From Spartobacteria bacterium (GTDB lineage: Bacteria > Verrucomicrobiota > Verrucomicrobiia > Chthoniobacterales > Chthoniobacteraceae), in assembly GCA_025350985.1 (NCBI GenBank), contig JANXWU010000022.1, forward strand, positions 1-14,494: a stretch of DNA of 14,494 bases. Direction: 5' to 3'. The position numbers and the translations under genes were made by a program. The notes under the pieces were generated by a model. It saw nothing but the letters and a program-made list of their open reading frames with translations, did not search any database and was not told where the DNA came from. Shown piece after piece: positions 8,069-14,494 of the stretch (positions within the stretch are counted from its first letter, which is position 1; each line of letters begins with the position of its first letter).

Positions 8069-8674
8069 ATGAATCGGGAAACAGAGCTTGTGGAGAGCCA
8101 TTTAGGATTGGCACAGGTGATCGCTTGCGAATACGCGAACATTCCCGCAGCCACGCTCGACGAGATTGTTGCTGAAGCTCAAAAAGCGCTTGCCTCCGCG
8201 GCCCGGCACTTCGATCCCGCAAAAGGAGCGTTCACCGCTTATGCCGCCCGCGCGATTCGTAATGCGCTGAATTCATTTTACGAAAAACAACTTCGCTACG
8301 TGCAGGCGCATGAATTCTCACTCGACGCGCCTCAGCATGGTTCTGAGCAAACAACGGAAAGTCCGCGCATCGCTAACATGGCCGATGGTTCGCAGCAGCT
8401 TAGTATCGAAATCCGCGCCCGCGAATCTCGCAAGGTGCTCGAGGAGGTCATGGCGGATATGCCGAAGCGTTCCCGCGATGCGCTGGAAATGTTGCGCGAA
8501 GGTCGCAGCTATTCGGAAATCGGCGAGGCGATGACAATGAGCAAACAGGCCGCGCACAAGATTGGTCAGGACGCGCTGCATAGACTGCGTGAAAAGCTGG
8601 AAGCACGCGGGTTCGCGGGACTCGATTCCAAAGGGTTTCTGAAATCGCGCTCCGTCGAAAAACCCGGCGGCTGA
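8069..8674 (+). CDS. Short sigma-70-family RNA polymerase sigma factor
   Basis: This encodes a 201-residue sigma factor with only two recognisable domains. Region 2 is at about 5-75: ESHLGLAQVIACEYAN, LDEIVAEAQKALASAARHFDPAKGAFTAYAARAIRNAL, the same pattern as group 1-3 sigmas. A linker (80-115) follows with no region 3. Region 4 is at about 118-178, with the helix-turn-helix in SYSEIGEAMTMSKQAAHKIGQDALHRLRE. It should direct core polymerase to a specific promoter set. The ATG at 8069 is preferred because homology begins just after it; an in-frame GTG at 8015 would add 18 residues that look non-coding. No strong SD is present. It is the first of five closely spaced + strand genes; the FHA kinase downstream suggests phospho-regulated transcription. 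No clear anti-sigma factor is seen, though the next small protein is a candidate. Confidence 0.88.
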   Translation: MNRETELVESHLGLAQVIACEYANIPAATLDEIVAEAQKALASAARHFDPAKGAFTAYAARAIRNALNSFYEKQLRYVQAHEFSLDAPQHGSEQTTESPRIANMADGSQQLSIEIRARESRKVLEEVMADMPKRSRDALEMLREGRSYSEIGEAMTMSKQAAHKIGQDALHRLREKLEARGFAGLDSKGFLKSRSVEKPGG

Positions 8675-8715
8675 TTGACGGTTTCTCGCCCAACCCGTAG
8701 TGCCTGAGAAAGACA

Positions 8716-8904
8716 ATGACACGCCATAACTTCAAACCCATCACGCCGGAGGACATTCAAAAACTGCTCACGCCCGAGGAAATGAAAGCGTTTGCTGCCG
8801 GCGCTCGCTTTTTGTTTGGCAATCAGGGCGGCGATGATGACGCCGGTCACTCCACCGGGGCTGACGATGGCGACGAGGCCGAGTCCCGCACCCCTAAACA
8901 ATAG
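8716..8904 (+). CDS. 62-residue acidic-tailed small protein, unknown function
   Basis: I do not recognise this protein. Residues 8-33 look helical (TPEDIQKLLTPEEMKAFAAG, then ARFLFG). The last 25 residues are polar and strongly acidic, with GGDDDAG and DDGDEAE, and look disordered. There is no signal peptide or membrane helix. It is set 41 bases after the sigma-factor stop and 15 bases before the FHA kinase start, with a purine-rich GAGAAAGA ahead of its ATG. That spacing supports real translation and a role in the cassette. A small partner or regulator of the sigma factor, or a kinase substrate (its tail holds Ser/Thr residues, S26-type positions are absent but HSTG and SRTP are present), is possible by position only. 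Confidence 0.65.
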   Translation: MTRHNFKPITPEDIQKLLTPEEMKAFAAGARFLFGNQGGDDDAGHSTGADDGDEAESRTPKQ

Positions 8905-8919
8905 CTGGCGACGCAAAAA

Positions 8920-10206
8920 ATGAGCGCAAAGGTCCACCTTCAGGTTACGTCAGGACCACAGGACGGAAAGGTGTTCAGTTACACCGAGCATGACACCTTC
9001 ATCTTTGGCAGAATGGACGACTGCCATGCCTGCATTCCCAATGATACTCAAGTCTCACGCCATCACTTCATCCTGGAAGCGAACCCGCCGCAGGCGTGTC
9101 TGCGCGACCTTGGCAGCCTCAATGGCACTTATGTAAATGGAAAAAAGTATGGCGGAAGGCTTGCAGGCGAAACGCCCGACGAAGGAGCGAAGCGCCGCTA
9201 CCCGGAGATTGAGTTGAAGCCTGGCGACGTCATTCGCGTGGGAAAGACTTCACTTGAAGTCACGATTGAACAGCCCAAGGAAAAACCGCGGCACAAAGTT
9301 GATCCAGCTCTTGCGGATTGGCTTTCACTCAGTCCAAAGCAACTCGCTCAACTACTCTTCGGTGACCTGAAGAAGCCAGGTCAGGGTGGGAAGCTGACGA
9401 TCCCCGGCTATCACATCGAAGCGGAGATTGGGCGGGGCGGGTTCGGTGTCGTCTATCGAGCGAAGCGTGACTTCGATAACTCTTTCGCTGCCATCAAAGT
9501 CGTATTCGCGCGAGTGGATGCCGACTCTGCGGCTGTCGAGAGATTTCAACGCGAGGCAGACGTGGTAAAGCAACTCGACCATCCGCACATCGTCAGGTTG
9601 TTCAAGAGCGGAAACAGCGGAACCATCTTTCACCTGCTCATGGAGTATTGCGATGGAGGCAGCATTTGGGATTTGATGCGAAAGAATGGCGGGAAGCTTG
9701 GCCTCACGCAGGCAATGCCGATCATCTTGAATGCACTGTCCGGCCTTGCCTATGCGCACAAGCTTGGTTTTGTGCATCGCGACATCAAGCCTCAGAACAT
9801 TCTACTCCATCGAGGGGAAGGACGGCTGTCAGATTTCGGAATGTCGAAAAGCTTCGAGCAGGCGGGACTAAGTGGTCTTACGATGACGGGCAAATACGCA
9901 GGCACTTCGTATTTCATGCCGCGCGAGCAGATCACCAATTTTAAGCACGTGAAGCCCGCAAGCGATGTTTGGAGCATGGCGGCGACTATCTACAACATAC
10001 TCACAGGTAAGTTTCCATATGAGTTCACCAAGCAACGCGACCCGATTGATGTGATCCTCAACGAGGATATTGTCCCTATAGTCAAACGCAGCAAATCGTT
10101 GCCAGCATCTATTTCCGCCGTGCTCGATCAAGCATTGGCAAAGAAACCAAAGCATCGTTATCAGACGGGTGCGGAATTCCTCGCCGCGTTGAAGGTCGCG
10201 GTTTAG
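8920..10206 (+). CDS. FHA-domain Ser/Thr protein kinase
   Basis: This encodes a 428-residue soluble kinase. The N-terminal FHA domain (about 3-118) binds phospho-threonine peptides: FGR at 29-31, VSRHH at 45-49 and SLNGTYVNG at 66-74 are the conserved binding-loop residues. The kinase domain covers about 163-427. It has the Gly loop GRGGFG (171-176), Lys193 in AAIKVV, Glu212 of helix C, the catalytic loop HRDIKPQN (286-293), DFG at 305-307, and an activation segment rich in Thr/Ser ([19 protein letters not shown]). All catalytic residues are present, so it should be active, and the Arg before the catalytic Asp suggests control by activation-loop phosphorylation. Unlike PknB-type kinases it has no membrane segment; an FHA domain placed before the kinase is notable. 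The start follows CAAAAA with no clear SD. The next gene begins four bases after its stop. Confidence 0.95.
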   Translation: MSAKVHLQVTSGPQDGKVFSYTEHDTFIFGRMDDCHACIPNDTQVSRHHFILEANPPQACLRDLGSLNGTYVNGKKYGGRLAGETPDEGAKRRYPEIELKPGDVIRVGKTSLEVTIEQPKEKPRHKVDPALADWLSLSPKQLAQLLFGDLKKPGQGGKLTIPGYHIEAEIGRGGFGVVYRAKRDFDNSFAAIKVVFARVDADSAAVERFQREADVVKQLDHPHIVRLFKSGNSGTIFHLLMEYCDGGSIWDLMRKNGGKLGLTQAMPIILNALSGLAYAHKLGFVHRDIKPQNILLHRGEGRLSDFGMSKSFEQAGLSGLTMTGKYAGTSYFMPREQITNFKHVKPASDVWSMAATIYNILTGKFPYEFTKQRDPIDVILNEDIVPIVKRSKSLPASISAVLDQALAKKPKHRYQTGAEFLAALKVAV

Positions 10207-10210
10207 CGCA

Positions 10211-13200
10211 ATGAACTATAGCGATCCCGAGAATGTGCCATCGCTCTGGCAGGTCGGCGACGTGATTCTCGACCGATACGAAGTGAAGCAAGTCTTCACG
10301 GGCGGCGGCATGGGGTTGGTCTATCGCGTTCATCACCGCGATTGGGCCATGGACCTCGCCGTTAAGTCCCCAAGGCCGGAGTTCTTTCGGACCAAGCAAC
10401 ACATCGAGAACTTCGAGCACGAAGCGGAGACGTGGGTAAAACTTGGACTGCATCCGAACACGGTCAGTTGCTACTACGTCCGCCGCTTGGGCGGCATCCC
10501 GCGAATCTTCACCGAGTTCGTCGATGGCGGCAGTCTGGCGGACTGGATTCGATCACGCCGACTCTACGAAGGCGGGCCGGACAGAGCGATGGAACGAATC
10601 CTCGATACTGCCATCCAGTTCGCATGGGGACTGCATTACGCCCATGAGCAGGGGTTGATCCATCAAGACGTAAAGCCAGGGAACGTGCTCGTGAACACCG
10701 CTGGAACGGTTAAAGTCACTGATTTCGGTCTGGCAAAGGCGCGTGCTCTTGCAGGCGAGACACCGATATTCTCTGTTGGACAAAGCATCCTTGTTACCTC
10801 CGGCGGCATGACACCGGGTTATTGCTCGCCCGAACAAGCCAACGGAAAGCCGCTGTCGCGGAAGACGGATATTTGGAGTTGGGCGATTAGCGTCTTTGAG
10901 ATGTTCGCGGGAGAAACGCCGTGCAGATACGGAGGCCAGTTTGCGAGCGAGGTGTTTGAAACATTTTTGGAAACCGGCGACGGCGATGAACTCTTGCCGC
11001 TCGTGCCGCCACCGTTAGTAGGTCTCCTCAAACATTGCTTTCGTCGCGATCCCGTCGGCCGCCCCCGAACCCTGCGCGACTGCGCGATTGCACTTTGCGA
11101 AGTTTACCAGTCAGAAACTGGTCTGTCATATCCTCGCCCCGAACCGCAAGCCGCCGGCGATACGGCCGACGCGCTCAGCAATCGCGCCCTCTCCCTGCTC
11201 GATCTTGGCAGACCCGATGAGGCCGAAAGGCTTTTGGACCAGGCGCTGGAACTGAACAGGCACCATTTGGCCGCCACGTATAACCGGAATTTGTTGCTCT
11301 GGCGGGCTGGCAAATCCACCGATGCGGACGCCTTGGTGACCCTTGAAGAAATCAGGAAGGAGCACACGAATGACGGACATGTTGAATGCGCGTTTGGCTG
11401 GGTGCGAATGGAGAACGCCGACTTTGCACAAGCCCTAGCTCATTTTGAGAGAGCGACCGAGTTAGGGGCCGACAGTGAAGCCCAGACAGGGTTAGACCGT
11501 GCCCGGCCGCTTGCGCAAGTTAGAGCAGGTCATCGACACGCCTTCGAGGGGCACACGCACATTGTCAGCTCCGTTGCGTACTCGCCTGACGGTAGTTCCG
11601 CTCTCTCCGGCAGTTGGGACAAAACGCTCCGACTCTGGGACGCAGCCACTGGGCAATGCCTGCGCATCTTCGAGGGGCATGCGGATAAGATTAACTCGGT
11701 CGCCTATTCTGCCAACGGTCGTTTTGCCGTCTCCGCAAGCAACGACCATACGCTTCGACTGTGGGATGCTGAAACTGGACAGTGCCTGCGCATCTTCAAA
11801 GGACATCAGAGTTATGTGAACGCCGTGGCGTTTTCGCCCGACGGCCGTTTCGCCCTCTCTGGGGGCGGTGACACCGGCTCCTTTGATAGCACCGACAATA
11901 AGCTTCGGTTGTGGGAACTGGCTACCGGGAAATGCCTGCGCACCTTCGAAGGTCATACGCACAGAGCCGCCTCTGTGGCGTTTTCACCTGACGGCCGCTT
12001 CGTCCTATCTGGAGGCTCACACTTCATTCGCGGCGGTGAAGATAATATGCTCTGGCTGTGGGATGTGGCCAGCGGGAGGTGCCTTTACATCTTCGAGACG
12101 AACTTCGTCAACTCCGTTGCGTTTTCACCCGACGGTCGCTTCGCCCTTTCCGGAAGCGACAGAACGCTTCGGCTTTGGGACGTTGCCACTGGGCAATGCC
12201 TCCGCACCTTCGAGGGGCATACGGATAATGTTAACTCCGTTGCGTATTCGCCCGATGGATGCTTCGCGCTTTCCGGGAGCGGGGACGATACGCTCCGGCT
12301 TTGGAACGTGACCACCGGGCAATGCCTCCGCACCTTTGACGGACATGCTGGATATGTCTCATCGGTGGCGTTTTCACCCGACGGTCGTTTCGGTCTTTCC
12401 GGGGGCTGGGATAGGACTCCCCGGCTATGGGACATCTGTTCAGTAATGGAGCGGTGCTATGTTTCGCCATGGCTATACTCGATGGTCACTACGATTAGCG
12501 AGGCCACAGAACGGCAACACCGGCACGAGTCCCATTTATCTCGCGCACGCGAGGCGTTATCCGCCGAGCAGTTCGCAGAGGCGTTGACGTTATTGAAGCA
12601 GGCGCGTGCGATTCCAAGTTTCGAGAGAAACCCCGAGACTCGCGAGCTTCAAGCCCGCGCTGGTGCGCGAGCGCGCGTCAAATCCTATGTTGGTGGGTGG
12701 TTGCAACGCACCTTCGTGGGGCATGACGTAGGGGTCTTCGGGGTCTGTTCAGTGGCATTTTCCCCTGACGGTAGATTTGTTCTCTCCGGGGGCGGGGACA
12801 GGACGCCTCGGCTCTGGGATGTAGCCACCGGAAAATGCCTGCGCACCTTCGGTGCACATTGGGAATATGTAGCCTCTGTTGCATATTCGCCCGATGGCCG
12901 TCTCGCCCTCTCAGGCAGCTCGGACTACGAGACCGATGACAGGTTCCGGCTTTGGGACATAGCCACCGGAAAATGTTTGTTCATCTTCAATGGGCATACG
13001 GAAACGGTCTCATCGGTGACGTTTTCGCCGGACGGTTGTTTCGTCCTCTCTGGCAGTTGGGACAAGACGGTCCGACTGTGGAACCTGACGACCGGGCAAT
13101 GTGTGCGCACTTTCGAGGGGCATGGAAGTGCCCTCCGTTCCGTCGCGTTTTCACCCGACGGCCGCTTCGCCCTGTCGGGGAGCGGAGACGCCTCCTCCAA

Positions 13201-13669
13201 AAATACGCTCCGTCTATGGAACGTGGCCACTGGACAATGCCTGCGCACTTTCGAGGGTCATACGGGTGGTGTGCTCTCCGTGGCGTATTCGCCCGACGGA
13301 TGTTGCGCGCTCTCAGGAGGGATAGATACGACGATCCGGCTTTGGAACGTCGCCACTGGGCACTGCTTACGCGTATTCGAGGGAGAAACCGAGAGTGTCG
13401 CTGCTCTGGCATATTCGCCGGACGGCCGTTTCATCCTATCAGGCGGAAGCGTCGTCATGTTGTGGGAATTGCGCACCGGCCAATGCGTGCGCACCTTCGA
13501 GGGGCATACGGATAGTGTCCATGCAGTGGCGTTTTCACCCGACGGCCGCTTCGCCCTTTCGGGAAGCGGCGATTTAACCGTAAAGCTTTGGGAGATTGAT
13601 TGGGATTACGAATATGACCCGGAATACGATCCGGTTTTGAAACGCCGAGCGAAGCAAGCACGAAAATGA
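10211..13669 (+). CDS. Non-RD Ser/Thr kinase fused to TPR and two 7-bladed WD40 propellers
   Basis: This encodes a 1152-residue soluble protein. The kinase domain (about 20-300) has GGGMGLVY (31-38), Lys52, helix-C Glu71, HQDVKPGN (151-158) and DFG at 171-173. The Arg before Asp153 is Gln, making it a non-RD kinase, but Lys, Asp, Asn and DFG are intact. Residues about 318-432 form TPR-like helical pairs ([35 protein letters not shown]). Fourteen WD40 repeats follow in two sets of seven, about 440-743 and 831-1131. Between them lies an 85-residue helical insert ([29 protein letters not shown]). Most blades end RLWD/[14 protein letters not shown] and carry SPDG. The tail is acidic then basic ([18 protein letters not shown]). 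It probably serves as a signalling kinase with a large protein-binding platform. It is packed between the FHA kinase and the zinc-ribbon gene, whose ATG overlaps its TGA. Confidence 0.95.
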   Translation: MNYSDPENVPSLWQVGDVILDRYEVKQVFTGGGMGLVYRVHHRDWAMDLAVKSPRPEFFRTKQHIENFEHEAETWVKLGLHPNTVSCYYVRRLGGIPRIFTEFVDGGSLADWIRSRRLYEGGPDRAMERILDTAIQFAWGLHYAHEQGLIHQDVKPGNVLVNTAGTVKVTDFGLAKARALAGETPIFSVGQSILVTSGGMTPGYCSPEQANGKPLSRKTDIWSWAISVFEMFAGETPCRYGGQFASEVFETFLETGDGDELLPLVPPPLVGLLKHCFRRDPVGRPRTLRDCAIALCEVYQSETGLSYPRPEPQAAGDTADALSNRALSLLDLGRPDEAERLLDQALELNRHHLAATYNRNLLLWRAGKSTDADALVTLEEIRKEHTNDGHVECAFGWVRMENADFAQALAHFERATELGADSEAQTGLDRARPLAQVRAGHRHAFEGHTHIVSSVAYSPDGSSALSGSWDKTLRLWDAATGQCLRIFEGHADKINSVAYSANGRFAVSASNDHTLRLWDAETGQCLRIFKGHQSYVNAVAFSPDGRFALSGGGDTGSFDSTDNKLRLWELATGKCLRTFEGHTHRAASVAFSPDGRFVLSGGSHFIRGGEDNMLWLWDVASGRCLYIFETNFVNSVAFSPDGRFALSGSDRTLRLWDVATGQCLRTFEGHTDNVNSVAYSPDGCFALSGSGDDTLRLWNVTTGQCLRTFDGHAGYVSSVAFSPDGRFGLSGGWDRTPRLWDICSVMERCYVSPWLYSMVTTISEATERQHRHESHLSRAREALSAEQFAEALTLLKQARAIPSFERNPETRELQARAGARARVKSYVGGWLQRTFVGHDVGVFGVCSVAFSPDGRFVLSGGGDRTPRLWDVATGKCLRTFGAHWEYVASVAYSPDGRLALSGSSDYETDDRFRLWDIATGKCLFIFNGHTETVSSVTFSPDGCFVLSGSWDKTVRLWNLTTGQCVRTFEGHGSALRSVAFSPDGRFALSGSGDASSKNTLRLWNVATGQCLRTFEGHTGGVLSVAYSPDGCCALSGGIDTTIRLWNVATGHCLRVFEGETESVAALAYSPDGRFILSGGSVVMLWELRTGQCVRTFEGHTDSVHAVAFSPDGRFALSGSGDLTVKLWEIDWDYEYDPEYDPVLKRRAKQARK
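11536..13605 (+). repeat. Fourteen in-gene WD40-encoding repeats
   Basis: Units of about 120-150 bp recur within the kinase-WD40 gene, in two runs split by a non-repetitive stretch at about 12440-12700. Similarity is high at DNA level: for example the 25 bases at 12203-12227 recur exactly at 13490-13514, and variants of GGGCAATGCCTGCGCA recur in most units. This fits blade duplication followed by drift. Confidence 0.9.
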
Positions 13670-14494
13670 ACCTCCGCCCGCAAGACCTCATTCACGCACC
13701 ATATTGGAACTGCCCGTTCTGCCATGCAGAAGCGGTTTTCGGTATGTGGAGTGTCGGCGGGCACTCATACACGCGACGATGCAAGAACTGTTGGCAAACC
13801 AGCTACTTCCAGCTTCCTCCGTTGCAACCAAAGGTTCTCTACTTGGATCAGTTCTTCTTGAGCAACGTCGTCAAGACACTTGATCCTGGTACCGAAGCCG
13901 CCCGCCGTCAGAAAACTGATCCGCTGCGATTTTATCGGAGCGCATTCGAGAAGATACACCGGCTGTGCAAACTCCACCTGTTAGTGTGTCCATATTCCCC
14001 GGTTCACTATGACGAGTCGGTCGTCAGTGACAATTACTTCCGCAAGCTAAAGCGTCTATATGAGATGCTTTCAAACGGCGCGAGCTTTCAATCTCCAGGT
14101 TGGATTCGGAACGCCCAAATCATTTCATTTGCGCGGAAGTGGGCGGGGCTTCCGCATGAAGACACTGCCATTGTAGATCGAAAGACCGTGATCAACAAAA
14201 GAATCGACGAGTGGCAGAACTGGTATCAGATCAGTCTCAACACACGTCCGGCTCCGGGTCTGACGAATGAACTTCGGGAGATGCGTGAAAAGAAGTATCA
14301 AGGCTTCTTGGGCGTTCACGAGAGATGGAAAGCAGAAAAGGATCAAAATTTCGCTTACTGGCTTCGGGAAGAACAATTGGCGCTCTGCAAGGTATTGAAG
14401 GAGAGGCTCGCGAAGACGTTAGCTCGGGAATTCCAGTTTCGCACTGGTCAACGTGAACGGACGTTAGAGGACGCCTTCGCGCTGATGGACGAGA
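13666..14494 (+). CDS. Zinc-ribbon protein with possible PIN-like region, 3' end outside window
   Basis: The reading frame from ATG 13666 stays open to the window edge (276 codons seen). It overlaps the preceding stop as ATGA, a strong sign of coupled translation. Residues 12-45 form a zinc ribbon: CPFC (C16, C19) and CKNC (C39, C42). Then [12 protein letters not shown] (56-67) gives a hydrophobic strand ending in Asp61, as at the start of PIN-like nuclease folds. A second strand with an acidic patch follows, [16 protein letters not shown] (D116, E117). The rest is charged and helical ([40 protein letters not shown]). I have a vague memory of uncharacterised proteins with this strand-YLDQ arrangement but cannot name the family; the nuclease idea is inference. 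It may be the output protein of the kinase cassette. Base composition here is clearly lower in GC than in the left half. Confidence 0.8.
   Translation, partial: MNLRPQDLIHAPYWNCPFCHAEAVFGMWSVGGHSYTRRCKNCWQTSYFQLPPLQPKVLYLDQFFLSNVVKTLDPGTEAARRQKTDPLRFYRSAFEKIHRLCKLHLLVCPYSPVHYDESVVSDNYFRKLKRLYEMLSNGASFQSPGWIRNAQIISFARKWAGLPHEDTAIVDRKTVINKRIDEWQNWYQISLNTRPAPGLTNELREMREKKYQGFLGVHERWKAEKDQNFAYWLREEQLALCKVLKERLAKTLAREFQFRTGQRERTLEDAFALMDE

Noticed and set aside
8675..8703. TTGACG followed after 17 bases by TAGTGC, as an internal promoter before the small gene
   Set aside because: The -10 keeps only two consensus bases, and the gap is just 41 bp inside an apparent operon.
8318..8937. Antisense frames over the sigma factor and small gene
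   Set aside because: No domain, no SD, and the sense strand has a clear sigma factor.
11536..13605. CRISPR-like repeated units
   Set aside because: The repeats are in frame, imperfect, and translate as WD40 blades; there are no uniform spacers.

Overview
This window looks like chromosome of a GC-rich, Gram-negative soil- or water-type bacterium. The best guess is Verrucomicrobiota or a PVC relative. The reasons are an uncharacterised sugar-active TIM-barrel protein beside an SGNH hydrolase with a signal peptide, Ser/Thr kinases fused to TPR and WD40 repeats, several GTG/TTG starts, and heptamer arrays of the TTTTGGA type between genes. This taxonomic call is inference; no rRNA or tRNA gene is present to test it.

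Layout, left half (1 to about 7950, housekeeping-like, very GC-rich). A large glycoside-hydrolase-like gene enters from the left edge on the + strand and ends in a tail-to-tail overlap with a minus-strand cluster. Read from 4496 downward, that cluster is a DMT/EamA transporter, ppnP (nucleoside phosphorylase), and an SGNH hydrolase whose catalytic serine is replaced by phenylalanine. Diverging from the transporter are accB and accC, the biotin carrier and biotin carboxylase of acetyl-CoA carboxylase. They have a good promoter candidate, an exact Shine-Dalgarno, and a 152-bp spacer bounded by two inverted 4 x 7 bp heptamer arrays. accC converges with an Mrp/NBP35-type Fe-S ATPase gene. Upstream of mrp lies a small conserved-type hypothetical gene on the same strand that may carry a frameshift at its 5' end.

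Layout, right half (8069 to 14494, accessory-like, visibly less GC-rich). Five + strand genes are packed like one operon, with gaps of 41, 15 and 4 bases and then an ATGA overlap. They encode a short two-domain sigma-70-family factor, a 62-residue acidic-tailed small protein, an FHA-Ser/Thr kinase, and a 1152-residue protein joining a non-RD kinase, TPR-like helices and two separate seven-bladed WD40 propellers. The fifth gene runs off the right edge; it encodes a protein with a four-cysteine zinc ribbon followed by a possible PIN-like segment.

My reading is that the right half is a dedicated phospho-signalling cassette. One kinase reads phospho-threonine through its FHA domain, the second offers a very large WD40/TPR scaffold, the sigma factor provides a transcriptional output or controls the cassette itself, and the zinc-ribbon protein is the candidate effector. 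The domains are seen in the sequence; the wiring between them is inference. This cassette is the strongest candidate in the window for an undescribed system.
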